Source: DUOA01 sp012839095
GTDB taxonomy: Bacteria; Bacillota; Clostridia; Caldicoprobacterales; DTU083
Length of the DNA stretch: 64,000 nucleotides
Assembly: GCA_050951505.1 (NCBI GenBank)
Contig: JBMNJE010000010.1
Coordinates: 62,001 to 126,000, forward strand
Reading direction: 5' to 3'
The stretch's first letter is position 1; each line of letters starts with the position of its first letter. The notes under the pieces are model-generated. The model did no database searches. It saw only the letters and a list, made by a program, of their open reading frames with translations, and had not been told where the DNA came from. This document shows, piece by piece, positions 16,897-26,402 of the stretch. Both the position numbers and the translations under genes were made by a program.

Positions 16897-19800
16897 CTAC
16901 TGCATAAAAAGCCTTTTTGCAACATATGCAATATCGGTAATGTCAATTACGCCATCATGATCCATATCGAGCGCTTCATCATACAATCCCATGTCCCCAA
17001 TGATGTCGAACGCTTTGGCAACCAGAGTCAGGTCGGAAAGACTTAATTTCCCATCCCCGTTAACATCTGAATTGGCTATTGCCATCCTTATTTCATAGTC
17101 ACTCTCTGTTACATATTCATTAAGAGTGGAATCAGTTGCTTCTGAACCTCTCAGAAGTATAGTCAATGCCTGTCCCGCTGTATCTCTGGCAGCAAAAACG
17201 ATTCTGGCCATATCAATGTCCCCCGTCAGGCCATCCGCATTCTGCAACAATGTGCCAAGGAAACCTATGGACCCGGAGTCCTTATTGTCATCATGCAACA
17301 GAACGAATCCCAACTCATCAAAGACTTCATTGAATATAACTTCCCTGAATTCAAGCAGTTCCTGGTCAAACTCAATATCCATTCTGAAGCTGTAAAGATC
17401 CACCATCTCCCTTACACTTACAGTTACAACAACCTCTTCTCCGACTTCTGTAATGTATGGCTCATACGTAAGTACAAATTCCGGGCTTATGAGGGCACTC
17501 TTTGTTTGTGAGTAAAGCCAGTTAATAACCTCCTGATTCTCATAAGTCGGTACCCAGGAGAAGTGTGCATTGGGAAGCACAGTGCCTGCCGGATACTCAG
17601 TATACAAGACATTGCTGCCAATAGCCCTGAGAGCATCAACCATTTCTCTCGATCTTTCAACAGGAACAGTTCCATCATCTTCAGCATGGAATACCCAAAT
17701 AGGCAAGTCTTTTATTGGTTCCACATTGCCCGGGGTACCTCTCCCGCATATTGGAATTGCAGCTGCAAACAAATCAGGATTGTTCTGAATTAAGGACCAT
17801 GTGCCGTTACCACCCAACGACAATCCGGTTATATAAATCCTGTCAACATCTATTGGGTGTGTTGATGCTAATTCATCTATAAGGCTTAAAAGCGAATTAT
17901 ATACTCTGGCTGTATTCCAGTTGTTACCTGCCGGTGCTTGTGGAGCAATAACAAAAGCTGGATTTGCCGCCTGATTTTCAGGTAAGGCCCACACCACAGC
18001 TCCTTTGTTGGCAAGGATCTGGACATCATTATCGCTTCCACGTTCTCCGGAACCATGGAGGAATATTACCAATGGATATTTTTCTCCCGGCTCTGTTGTT
18101 GGGCTAAAGAAACGATAATTCAATGTAAAGTCATACTCTTCATTATAATGTGATAGTCTTTGGAAATCCTCAACAACAAGATTAATCTCATCAGTGGAAT
18201 TCATGGCAACATCGGAAGCCTTAATAATTTCACCGCTTACAGTATTTATATCCTTCTCCTGGTAAACTTGGTAATCAGGCTCAGGCCTGAAATTCAACCA
18301 TGTATCAAAACTGTATTCCAGTGTACTTGCATTATCGTCATTCTCATCCAATTCTATAATTACATACTTACCGTTTACAGGTTCATCTGTCATAGACGGA
18401 GAAGTGTTGGTGTACACTCGGGTTACGGTTCTTGGATCCTTACTATCATACAACATGGTTCCAATAACAGAGTAGCAGGAGTCGTCAAGGCTTTCATTAT
18501 CAATAACTTCATCATATTCCAAAGCTGCTGCCATTACCTTTTCTCCATAAGGTGTAACTTCAGTTATCAGTGTAATGCTTTCTACCCTTTCTTCTGCAGG
18601 ATCAAAGCCAGGATCGGATGTAGTCTTGAAATCAAGCAATGTGAGAGAATACCCGGGTACTATCTTGGTATAAATCTCGCCTTCCACAACATCCTCAGTG
18701 GGGCCTGGCAATAATTCTCTTGCCACGTCCGGCATTAATTGTCCGTTATAGTATACATCTTTGTCGGTTAAGCTTCCGTTCTTTGGCTTCATTTCATAAA
18801 TTTCAACTGAGGCTCCGTCTATATCAATCCCATCAATTGAAATATTGACATTCGTTGGAGCTGCCTCTTTATTTATAATAACAACCTGAACTGAACCGTC
18901 ATCTTTTCTTGAAGCATAGGAGGACAGCGAGAGCCTCTCTGTATCTTCATCAAGTCCTGTCACATTAAGCACTTGATCCCCGGAGGCGGTCCATATCGGT
19001 AATATGAAATATGTGGGGGTTGGGGTTTCTGCCGGTCTGTCTTCACCGACGCCATACAGCAATCCCCAGTTTCTGGATGCTGAATGAATGCATCCGAAAA
19101 GAGCAACAGACTGCACACCGGAATTCCTGTATGCTCCAAGCAGGTCGGCCATTCCTAAAGCACCTATCATATTCGCATTGGTACCGCTGCCACCCCAGGT
19201 ACCGATGGCAACACTGGTCTCAGTAATAAATAAGGGAAGATCCCTTGTGTCATTTTCATCCAAAACTCCCTGAATGAAGTCCATGGCTCTGTACCATTCA
19301 TCCTGAGCACTGCTTTTGATAAAATCCCATGTAGCGGAGCCTTCCGGATAATAATGGAGAGATACGGCATCTACCTTGCCGTTACCGTATACATTACCGA
19401 AAGACTTCAGGAAGTAATCCAAAATGCCGACTCCCCACCAGTACCAGGTATTGGTTGAGGCAGGTCCCATGACAACGGCATCTGGATCAACGCTTTTTAT
19501 AGCATCATAGTGTTCCTCATAAATATCCAGATACCATGCAAATTCATGCAGCCTTTGAGGATCCCACAGGTCAATATCGAGCTCATTGCCAATCTCCCAG
19601 AATGGAACATTTACATTATTATCGATGCAGTATTGAACCCAATCTGCAATATGCTCACCGGAGGGATCATTTCTGTCTCCGTTGTCATTTACCTCATTTG
19701 TAGTGGGATTTGTCTGCAACATTATTGCAGCACCTACTCCATTGGCATAATCCCTCAAAGCCAAGGTGTCGGTGGTAGTCCAATCTGTCTCCTGGGCCCA

Positions 19801-21231
19801 ATCATACCAGTTGCCTGGTTCACCTCCCGGGAAACGCAGATAATCTATACCGGTCTGCTTAATGGCGTGCATACTCTCCGGACTTCCCTGGATGTCATCC
19901 CAAAATGCAACATAATTTATTCCCCAGAAGGGATATCGTATATCATTGATTACGTTATCGTACTCTACAGTAATGCTCAATCCGTCTCCCGGAACTTTTG
20001 CTGCAAGAAAATCTGCAATAGCATTATCCAGATCAGTTATTGCCTGGTTTATAACAGCTTGTGTTGCTGATTCATCCAGCAAAACCGATGTTGCCTGCGT
20101 AATAGCTGCCATCAATATGGCTTTTGAACCTGCAGCATATTGACCGGGCTCGGTCCCCTCAACAGCTGAGTCATGAAGCAAAGTGGCATCCTCAATTTTC
20201 TGCTGAAGACCGGTTTTATCTATATCAAAACCAACTGAAATACTATCCATCCATATATCTATTGGATTTTCACACCACAGCTGAACACCTAATCTGGCAA
20301 GGGGAGTATTGTAATTTTCAGGTATTTTAAGCTTTACTTCAAACCACTGGCCTCTTGGATGCAATTCCACCCAATTTGACTGCCAGTTCCCCCAGTTTCT
20401 ATCCATGCAGTATGGAGAAATCACGACTACTTCATCGGGATCACTTTCTTCAGGAAGAAAGAAATGATACGTTATTGTCATCCCCGGCTGTATTGCACTT
20501 CCCGGGCTTTCCTTCCCTATAGAATAAAAAACATCACCTTCCATGGCTAGCTTGACAGAATACTCGCCAAGATAACTTCTTGTATTGTCTCTTACAAGCA
20601 CACCATCTTCATCAACCCAGAAATCATGAAGGCCAGTTTCAAAATTAAAAAGAGAGTCATCCGGCTCAACAGGATCACCAGGATCGCCGGGGTCATCATC
20701 AAATCCGACGGTAATGCTGTCCATCCATATTTCAATGGGGATATCCGTCCATATCTGAACACCCAGTCTCTCCAATGAATTAAACCCTGAAGGTATTTCA
20801 AGCTTCAGCTCAATCCACTCATCTTTCGGAGGCTCCCATACCCAGTCAGAGTGCCAGTCATAACTATAGTTCATTATGTATGGAACGAGCAATGTTTCTC
20901 CACCGGATGGAATATAAAAGCGATAGGTGATCGTCATCCCAACCGAGCCCGGAGGCGATTGTACACCTAAAGTATAATAATCTTCTCCTTCCAGAGTGAT
21001 TTTCATGGAGTAGTCTCCTGCAAAACTTCTGGTGTTATCTCTGCTTACAGAAATACCTCCGGTTCCATGCTCACCATCATCATGCCAGAAATCATGCAGA
21101 CCGGTTTCAAAATTATAGAGCGAATCATCTGCTGCTTGTGCAAAGACATAGCCTGCAGGTACAAATAATGTAATCAGCAAAGTACAGATTAAAACCATTG
21201 AGAGAAATTGACTTGTTTTTCTCTTTGTCAT
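16897..21231 (-). CDS. Secreted multidomain glycoside hydrolase-esterase with cohesin-like and dockerin modules
   Basis: 1444 residues. The order is: signal peptide (1-32); two similar carbohydrate-binding-like repeats (about 35-176 and 190-332, both containing NFETGLHDFW and WMDSI); a small helical FIVAR-like region (336-410); a clan GH-A-like barrel (about 415-790) with likely acid/base Glu550 in WEIGNELD and nucleophile Glu671 in FITETS, resembling GH51/GH44-type enzymes; an Ig-like region; an alpha/beta esterase domain (about 985-1240) with Ser1138 in GLSLGG, an Asp in EDDGTVP and a His near 1223; a cohesin-like domain (about 1245-1385); and a type I dockerin (1387-1444) with DVNGDGKLSLSDL and DMDHDGVIDITDI. 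It probably removes both arabinosyl or xylosyl units and ester groups from hemicellulose. The ATG has AAAGGGG upstream. Confidence 0.9.
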   Translation of the reverse strand: MTKRKTSQFLSMVLICTLLITLFVPAGYVFAQAADDSLYNFETGLHDFWHDDGEHGTGGISVSRDNTRSFAGDYSMKITLEGEDYYTLGVQSPPGSVGMTITYRFYIPSGGETLLVPYIMNYSYDWHSDWVWEPPKDEWIELKLEIPSGFNSLERLGVQIWTDIPIEIWMDSITVGFDDDPGDPGDPVEPDDSLFNFETGLHDFWVDEDGVLVRDNTRSYLGEYSVKLAMEGDVFYSIGKESPGSAIQPGMTITYHFFLPEESDPDEVVVISPYCMDRNWGNWQSNWVELHPRGQWFEVKLKIPENYNTPLARLGVQLWCENPIDIWMDSISVGFDIDKTGLQQKIEDATLLHDSAVEGTEPGQYAAGSKAILMAAITQATSVLLDESATQAVINQAITDLDNAIADFLAAKVPGDGLSITVEYDNVINDIRYPFWGINYVAFWDDIQGSPESMHAIKQTGIDYLRFPGGEPGNWYDWAQETDWTTTDTLALRDYANGVGAAIMLQTNPTTNEVNDNGDRNDPSGEHIADWVQYCIDNNVNVPFWEIGNELDIDLWDPQRLHEFAWYLDIYEEHYDAIKSVDPDAVVMGPASTNTWYWWGVGILDYFLKSFGNVYGNGKVDAVSLHYYPEGSATWDFIKSSAQDEWYRAMDFIQGVLDENDTRDLPLFITETSVAIGTWGGSGTNANMIGALGMADLLGAYRNSGVQSVALFGCIHSASRNWGLLYGVGEDRPAETPTPTYFILPIWTASGDQVLNVTGLDEDTERLSLSSYASRKDDGSVQVVIINKEAAPTNVNISIDGIDIDGASVEIYEMKPKNGSLTDKDVYYNGQLMPDVARELLPGPTEDVVEGEIYTKIVPGYSLTLLDFKTTSDPGFDPAEERVESITLITEVTPYGEKVMAAALEYDEVIDNESLDDSCYSVIGTMLYDSKDPRTVTRVYTNTSPSMTDEPVNGKYVIIELDENDDNASTLEYSFDTWLNFRPEPDYQVYQEKDINTVSGEIIKASDVAMNSTDEINLVVEDFQRLSHYNEEYDFTLNYRFFSPTTEPGEKYPLVIFLHGSGERGSDNDVQILANKGAVVWALPENQAANPAFVIAPQAPAGNNWNTARVYNSLLSLIDELASTHPIDVDRIYITGLSLGGNGTWSLIQNNPDLFAAAIPICGRGTPGNVEPIKDLPIWVFHAEDDGTVPVERSREMVDALRAIGSNVLYTEYPAGTVLPNAHFSWVPTYENQEVINWLYSQTKSALISPEFVLTYEPYITEVGEEVVVTVSVREMVDLYSFRMDIEFDQELLEFREVIFNEVFDELGFVLLHDDNKDSGSIGFLGTLLQNADGLTGDIDMARIVFAARDTAGQALTILLRGSEATDSTLNEYVTESDYEIRMAIANSDVNGDGKLSLSDLTLVAKAFDIIGDMGLYDEALDMDHDGVIDITDIAYVAKRLFMQ

Positions 21232-21497
21232 TTTTTATCCCCTTTCTTCTTTAGTGAAGTTCCCGTAAGAATTAACAGCTTTTATCCAATTAAGACCGAT
21301 GCAATCACCTCCCCTAGGATGTAGTAGTAAGCATAATATTCAGGGCTGCAGATCACTTAGCCAAAGCAGAGAAAAACCATTTCATTCACTTATTCCGAGT
21401 AAAGAGTATAGCTGTGCCGGTAAACCTGCATTGACTAATACAAATAAACTGTGCTGTAAATCAGCATGATAATGGGTAGTATGGTATGAGCACCCAG
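21232..21497 (-). other. Long 5' leader of the dockerin enzyme gene
   Basis: About 260 bases separate the predicted promoter from the ATG at 21231. The leader holds a strong unused ribosome-site-like AGGGGAGGTGAT at about 21302-21314, followed only by four- to seven-codon frames. I find no riboswitch or clear hairpin. Confidence 0.35.
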
Positions 21498-21525
21498 ATT
21501 ATAGCATTAATAAATTCTTTTGAAA
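21498..21525 (-). promoter_or_regulatory. Promoter of the dockerin enzyme / cohesin-like gene pair
   Basis: On the minus strand, TTTCAA (21520-21525), a 16-base spacer and TATAAT (21498-21503), with TG one base before the -10 (extended -10). It is the best match in the 500-base gap. The remaining A/T-rich sequence 21526-21735 shows no gene, only a weak ATTCAT/ATGAAT stem after the kinase stop. Confidence 0.5.
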
Positions 21526-21735
21526 TTAAAGAAAAAAACAAAAAGTATAATTATACATAGCACTTGAGATTGTCTTATCCATTTGTCATATGAAATATGA
21601 AAATGTGTACAGATTTGTGTTCTTTGTTTTCTTTAGTCAACGATTTATATAAGAATTTCTTTATAAACATTTGCTTTGTGCTGGTATGTTTAAAAATTCA
21701 TTAAAATTTTTATGAATGCAATTCTGTCACAATAT

Positions 21736-23586
21736 TTAAGGCGTCTGTCTGAATAATTGGTTTATCTCCTGATAAGTCAGTGCAGGAATTTCAATGATGA
21801 CTTTTGTGCCTGCTCCCGGTGAGCTTTGAATACATACATCACACTGTTCCTTATAGGTAAGCTTTATCCTTCGAACGGCATTTTTTATCCCAAACCCCTT
21901 ATAGGCTGCCCGGTCACCTAAGTCTTCCTGTGTACTCAGAATGGCGGTATCAAAGCCTTTGCCGTTATCTTCGATAACAAAATCAATTTTCCCTCTTTCA
22001 GGATATGCACCTATTTTCAGATAGCTGTCCTTTTTATTTTGATTTATTCCATGAAGAATTGCATTCTCTACAAAAGGCTGAAGAATCAGCTTAATACAAT
22101 AATAGTCATATACTTCTTCATTGACGTCATATATGAGTTCAAAAACAGCATCATAGGTAAACTTCTGGATATTTACATATTCACGTACTATTTCAAGTTC
22201 TTCCTTTACGGAAATAAACTCCCTGCCCTTGCTCAAACCAAGCCTGTAGAACCTGACCAGTGAATCGATTACACTGTCAACATACTCTATTTTTGGATTA
22301 TTCAAAGCCCATTTGATAGAAGAAAGCGAGTTATATAAGAAATGAGGGTTGATTTGGGCCTGAAGAATCTCCATTTCCATGACTCTTTTTGAAACCTCTG
22401 ATTTTAAATGCTGTTCTTTAAGATAATTGACACGGGACATCATTATATTAAACATCTTATCTATTTTTGCAATTTCATCATTTCCGGGTATGATCAGGGT
22501 TGCATCAGCCTCACCTGTATCGTGAATCCTGGTTATCTTGCTCATTAAGCGACCCAGTCTTCTTGTAATCAGGCTGGAAAGAAAATAGGACATTAGTATG
22601 ACGATAACAATGGATACAGCAGCAGTCCAACGTGTAATATTGCGTATAACCTTTACTCTGCTGCTTATGTAGCTCATAGGGTAGGACAAAATAACTGTAC
22701 CGCTGTTCAATGATGTTTTCCTGTATACCAGTATCTTGTTTTCACTATAAATTGTACCAAATTCATAACCGCTAAGCAAAATATCGGCTACCTGCTCCTC
22801 ATCCGGATTTATTGAGTCGAGAGCTGTGATAATACCGCCATCCGAACCGTAGTATGCCCATGAGCCCTCATCAGGCAGGTTTATATTATTCAGAACACTG
22901 TCAATTGTACTAACAGGCAGGTAGACATCAATTACAGCCTGAAGACTGTCTGAATTGTCATATACCGCCCTTGACAAGGTTAGCACCTTCTCATAACTTA
23001 TGTTGTCCGCTGACCTAGTATTTTCACTGCCGTCTACATTCCTGACACGATAAAAGGTGTAGTTAGAAGAAGTGCTTTTTGCCAAGTCAGTCACCGGGAG
23101 CCAGGCAATGTGCCGTTTTTCCGCAAATATGCTTTCATAAAGTGGATTGTTTTTTATCTCATCAATGCTTAATATGTTTTTGTTACCGAAAACAAGGCTA
23201 TTGTTTGCCGTGTATACCTTTATGTCTGTCTGCATGGTCCGCAGGTTCTCAAATTTCGGCATTATAATATCTATATATGCTTCATTTAATTTTTTTATAT
23301 CATTAGTATAATCAGTATGAAGAATTTTATTGAACTGCCTGTCGAACAAAAGCAGTTCGCTCTCCTTGCGGCATAAATCCAGCTTATAGTTGATATCATC
23401 CGTAATTTGTATAAGTTCACTTTCCAGCGAGCGGACTGCCTCATTGATAAGAAATGATTCTGATTGTGAGTAGGATAGTTCTCCGACAATGATAATTGGA
23501 ACAATAATCAGGAGTGTATAGGCATAAATAAGCTTATGTCTTAGCTTCAGATTCTGAGAAAAGTTTCTGTACAGCTTCAGCAGCAT
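21736..23586 (-). CDS. YesM-type sensor histidine kinase
   Basis: 616 residues. Two membrane helices (about 19-37 and 318-340) enclose a large extracellular sensor region. A HAMP-like linker follows, then the His_kinase box INPHFLYNSLSSI (phospho-His near 410) and an ATPase domain with ENAILHGI, DNGKGFD and KGFGIKNAVRRI. In this family the kinase senses extracellular oligosaccharides or binding-protein states and phosphorylates the partner regulator. The ATG at 23586 has a perfect GGAGG 7 bases upstream and sits 4 bases after the regulator stop; a longer frame from 23613 lacks such a site. The divergent CUT1 transporter genes are its likely targets. Confidence 0.93.
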   Translation of the reverse strand: MLLKLYRNFSQNLKLRHKLIYAYTLLIIVPIIIVGELSYSQSESFLINEAVRSLESELIQITDDINYKLDLCRKESELLLFDRQFNKILHTDYTNDIKKLNEAYIDIIMPKFENLRTMQTDIKVYTANNSLVFGNKNILSIDEIKNNPLYESIFAEKRHIAWLPVTDLAKSTSSNYTFYRVRNVDGSENTRSADNISYEKVLTLSRAVYDNSDSLQAVIDVYLPVSTIDSVLNNINLPDEGSWAYYGSDGGIITALDSINPDEEQVADILLSGYEFGTIYSENKILVYRKTSLNSGTVILSYPMSYISSRVKVIRNITRWTAAVSIVIVILMSYFLSSLITRRLGRLMSKITRIHDTGEADATLIIPGNDEIAKIDKMFNIMMSRVNYLKEQHLKSEVSKRVMEMEILQAQINPHFLYNSLSSIKWALNNPKIEYVDSVIDSLVRFYRLGLSKGREFISVKEELEIVREYVNIQKFTYDAVFELIYDVNEEVYDYYCIKLILQPFVENAILHGINQNKKDSYLKIGAYPERGKIDFVIEDNGKGFDTAILSTQEDLGDRAAYKGFGIKNAVRRIKLTYKEQCDVCIQSSPGAGTKVIIEIPALTYQEINQLFRQTP

Positions 23587-23590
23587 AAGC

Positions 23591-25201
23591 CTACCTCCTG
23601 TCACGATATTCAAGAGGGGTCATTTTGCAGTGTTCCTTGAAAACCGTGCTGAAATAGGAATTGCTCTTATAACCTACCTTTTCAGCTATCTCATATACTT
23701 TCAGAAGGGAGTTTTTAAGCAGATATCTGGCTTCCTCAATCCGGATTCTGGTGAGATATTCTATCAGAGTAACTCCGGTCTCCCTTTTGAATATATAATT
23801 GGCGTAACAAGGGCTTAAATATGCCTTTTCTGCAATGTCAGATACGGTCAGATCCTTGCTGTAGTTCTCATGCATGAATTTTTTAAGTACCTCAATTACT
23901 TTTTTGTTTCTGCCTCTGTCTTTGGAATTCAGGTAGGAGCTTACTGAAAATATCGAGTCTTTTATCCAGCCTTTGGCATCATCGACCGTATTCAGCAAGT
24001 AAAACTTTTCAGAAGCAGTGAAGATGTCTTCCATAATGTCGTTCGGTTCTTCATTAAGTTCAATAAGGTTAATCTGCAGACAATAAATGATGCTGATACA
24101 GACATACTGGATGTAGTGATTGTTATCAGTAAATGACTCATTTGCAAAAAGCTTTTCTGCAAATTTGTCAATCTCCTCTGTGTCTCCTGTCTTCATCAGA
24201 TATTTCAAATCATTCTGCAAAAAAATTGTATTAATGGCAGCAGGACTGTTACTGCCTTTATAGATATCCGAATAATTGAATATTTGATTTTTTCCCAGAT
24301 ACATCTTGAATTTAAGAGCATCGCAAGCTTCCTGATAGCAGCTGTGGACTTCCGTTATGCGATTGTAGGCTTTACTGACGCCCATGGCAAAGGACAGGCT
24401 AAATTTTCCTGAAAGCTCTTCCTTAAGTGTTTCAGAGAAATTTCTTATACTGAATTCTTCATATTCATGTATATTAATCAATATGGCATACCTTGACTTT
24501 TCTATGCAGATTACAAAAAAACTGACTTTGCTTGACTGTTTTTCACAGAAGTTGCAGATATATTCCTTAATTTTAAGTGAATACAGCTGCTTTTTTTCTT
24601 CTGTTTCACTTTCATGGTCATCATATTCCACTGCCAGTACAGCATAATGTCCCTTTCTGAGCCCGATTCCAAGAAACTCAATCTTATTCCATATTGTATT
24701 CTCATCCCTAATGAAGCCGAACATAATATCACGAATCAGCTGATCCCTGAGTACGGGAAAATTCTCCCGCAGACGCCTGATCAGCGCCTCTTCTTCCTCT
24801 TTTTTCTTCACTTCTTTTAAATGAAGCCCTGTGACCTTGCTTATTGTTTCCATGAGTTCGCTTGCAATTATGGGCTTTAACACATAACCCATTGCATTCA
24901 TGTTAATTGCAGATTTTGCGAAATTGAAATTATCAAAACAGCTGATAAAAATAACTTTTATGTCAGGCAGAAACTCCCTTATGCTTTCCACCATCTTAAA
25001 CCCGTCTGCATGGGGCATTACAATATCAGTAATTATGATATCAGGTTTCAGAGCTCTGGCTTTTTCAATCCCATCCAATCCGTTTTCAGCTGTAGCTACC
25101 ACTGATATTCCAATGCTCTCCCAGTCAATGATATCTGCAATTCCTTCACGCTCAGACGGCTTGTCATCAACGATAAGCAGCTTCAGTAAAATTTTCTGCA
25201 T
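23591..25201 (-). CDS. YesN-type response regulator with AraC DNA-binding domain
   Basis: 536 residues. The receiver domain (about 6-122) has acidic pocket Asp12 and Asp13 and the phospho-acceptor Asp59 in IITDIVMPHADG. A long middle region is followed by an AraC-type double helix-turn-helix at about 435-536 (LTVSDIAEKAYLSPCYANYI, then IAEKVGYKSNSYFSTVFKEH). It is co-transcribed with the YesM-type kinase downstream, and together they probably activate the transporter genes that start on the other strand about 240 bases away. The ATG at 25201 has AAGGAG 8 bases upstream. Confidence 0.94.
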   Translation of the reverse strand: MQKILLKLLIVDDKPSEREGIADIIDWESIGISVVATAENGLDGIEKARALKPDIIITDIVMPHADGFKMVESIREFLPDIKVIFISCFDNFNFAKSAINMNAMGYVLKPIIASELMETISKVTGLHLKEVKKKEEEEALIRRLRENFPVLRDQLIRDIMFGFIRDENTIWNKIEFLGIGLRKGHYAVLAVEYDDHESETEEKKQLYSLKIKEYICNFCEKQSSKVSFFVICIEKSRYAILINIHEYEEFSIRNFSETLKEELSGKFSLSFAMGVSKAYNRITEVHSCYQEACDALKFKMYLGKNQIFNYSDIYKGSNSPAAINTIFLQNDLKYLMKTGDTEEIDKFAEKLFANESFTDNNHYIQYVCISIIYCLQINLIELNEEPNDIMEDIFTASEKFYLLNTVDDAKGWIKDSIFSVSSYLNSKDRGRNKKVIEVLKKFMHENYSKDLTVSDIAEKAYLSPCYANYIFKRETGVTLIEYLTRIRIEEARYLLKNSLLKVYEIAEKVGYKSNSYFSTVFKEHCKMTPLEYRDRR

Positions 25202-25271
25202 GGTATGAACTCCTTTTTTGAAAACGGAATATGATATGCACAATACACAAATTCGAGATTGATTCAGTTAA

Positions 25272-25300
25272 AGAATAACACAAATCATAAATGCTATCAA
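25272..25300 (-). promoter_or_regulatory. Promoter of the YesN/YesM genes
   Basis: On the minus strand TTGATA (25295-25300), a 17-base spacer and TATTCT (25272-25277), about 70 bases before the regulator ATG. It is a good SigA-type match. Confidence 0.55.
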
Positions 25301-25360
25301 CACTAAGCAATGCGTTACTTACAGTTCGTTGAATATTAAAACTTTTCTATGAATGCATTA

Positions 25361-25390
25361 TTGAGAAGCAGGACAAAATGGTTGTATAAT
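25361..25390 (+). promoter_or_regulatory. Promoter of the first CUT1 transport operon
   Basis: TTGAGA (25361-25366), an 18-base spacer and a perfect TATAAT (25385-25390), about 48 bases before the first permease gene. The region between this and the opposing yesN promoter would be the natural binding zone for the AraC-type regulator. Confidence 0.6.
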
Positions 25391-25438
25391 CGGGACAAGA
25401 TAAAAGATGAACAATAATGAAATGGTGGAACAGTGGAT

Positions 25439-26389
25439 ATGCTGACAAGTACAAATCATGCATTCTGTCCCGGAGCGAAACCGAAGCAATCCAATAGAAG
25501 GGTTAAGAAACGGATGTGGCTCCTCGTTTATGTAACACCGGCCATTATTCTGACGATTATATTCTCATACCTTCCCATGTTTGGCAATATAACAGCATTT
25601 CAAGACTTTGACATAACAAAAGGATTCCTGAAAAGTCCCTTCGTGGGTTTTATGTATTTTAAAAAACTATTTAAAGATCGCCATGCGCTGCTTGTTATTA
25701 AAAATACGCTGGTCCTGAGTACGGTAAATCTCTTATTTACCTTTCCTGCGCCTATTATACTTTCCCTGCTTTTAAATGAACTAAAATCAGACAGGTTTAA
25801 AAAGACAGTTCAAACCATAACCTATATGCCTCATTTTATATCATGGGTTATTGTTGCAGGCTTTGTCAAACAGATGACGGCCCTGGACGGCGGGTTAATT
25901 AACAGCATAAAAATCTTTTTGTTCGGAGGGGAATCGGTTATGTTTCTGGCTGATGAAAGGTTCTTTCTCCCAATTATAATCATTACGAACATCTGGAAAG
26001 AGAGCGGATGGAATACCATTATTTTTCTTGCGGCTTTAAGCGGAGTTGATCCCCAGCTTTATGAAGCGGCTGCCACAGACGGAGCCGGCCGGTTGAAACA
26101 AGCATTGCACGTCACTCTTCCCGGCATACTGCCGGCAATTATTATTCTGCTTTTATTAAGAACGGGCCGCATTTTCGAAACTAACTTCGATCAGGTGTAC
26201 AATTTTATAAACATACATATACAGGATAAGGTGGATGTACTGGAGACCTATGTATATCGTGAAGGAATACAGAAGGCAAAATACCCCATTGCTGCCGCTG
26301 CAGGTTTGTTTCAGGGGTTTTTCTCCTTTATATTGATTGCTGTTACAAACAAGTTGTCCGGTAAGTTTACAGATATATCAATTTGGTAA
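25439..26389 (+). CDS. CUT1-family sugar ABC transporter permease (LplB-like)
   Basis: 316 residues from ATG 25439; GTG 25433 in the same frame is the alternative, and GGTGG lies upstream of both. Six membrane segments are predicted. The permease EAA loop reads EAAATDGAGRLKQALHVTLPG and would contact the ATPase on the cytoplasmic face. It is the first gene of an operon with a second permease and a lipoprotein. No ATPase gene is present, which is normal for this group because one shared MsmX-like ATPase usually serves many such transporters. Confidence 0.93.
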   Translation: MLTSTNHAFCPGAKPKQSNRRVKKRMWLLVYVTPAIILTIIFSYLPMFGNITAFQDFDITKGFLKSPFVGFMYFKKLFKDRHALLVIKNTLVLSTVNLLFTFPAPIILSLLLNELKSDRFKKTVQTITYMPHFISWVIVAGFVKQMTALDGGLINSIKIFLFGGESVMFLADERFFLPIIIITNIWKESGWNTIIFLAALSGVDPQLYEAAATDGAGRLKQALHVTLPGILPAIIILLLLRTGRIFETNFDQVYNFINIHIQDKVDVLETYVYREGIQKAKYPIAAAAGLFQGFFSFILIAVTNKLSGKFTDISIW

Positions 26390-26402
26390 GGAAGAGAAGG
26401 AA

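Noticed and set aside
18160..20070. Plus-strand frames of 184 and 186 codons inside the dockerin enzyme gene
   Set aside because: Antisense shadows. The minus-strand gene has continuous domains, signal peptide and ribosome site.
25433..25439. GTG at 25433 as permease start
   Set aside because: The ribosome site is only 4 bases away. The ATG at 25439 has better spacing, though the choice is not certain.
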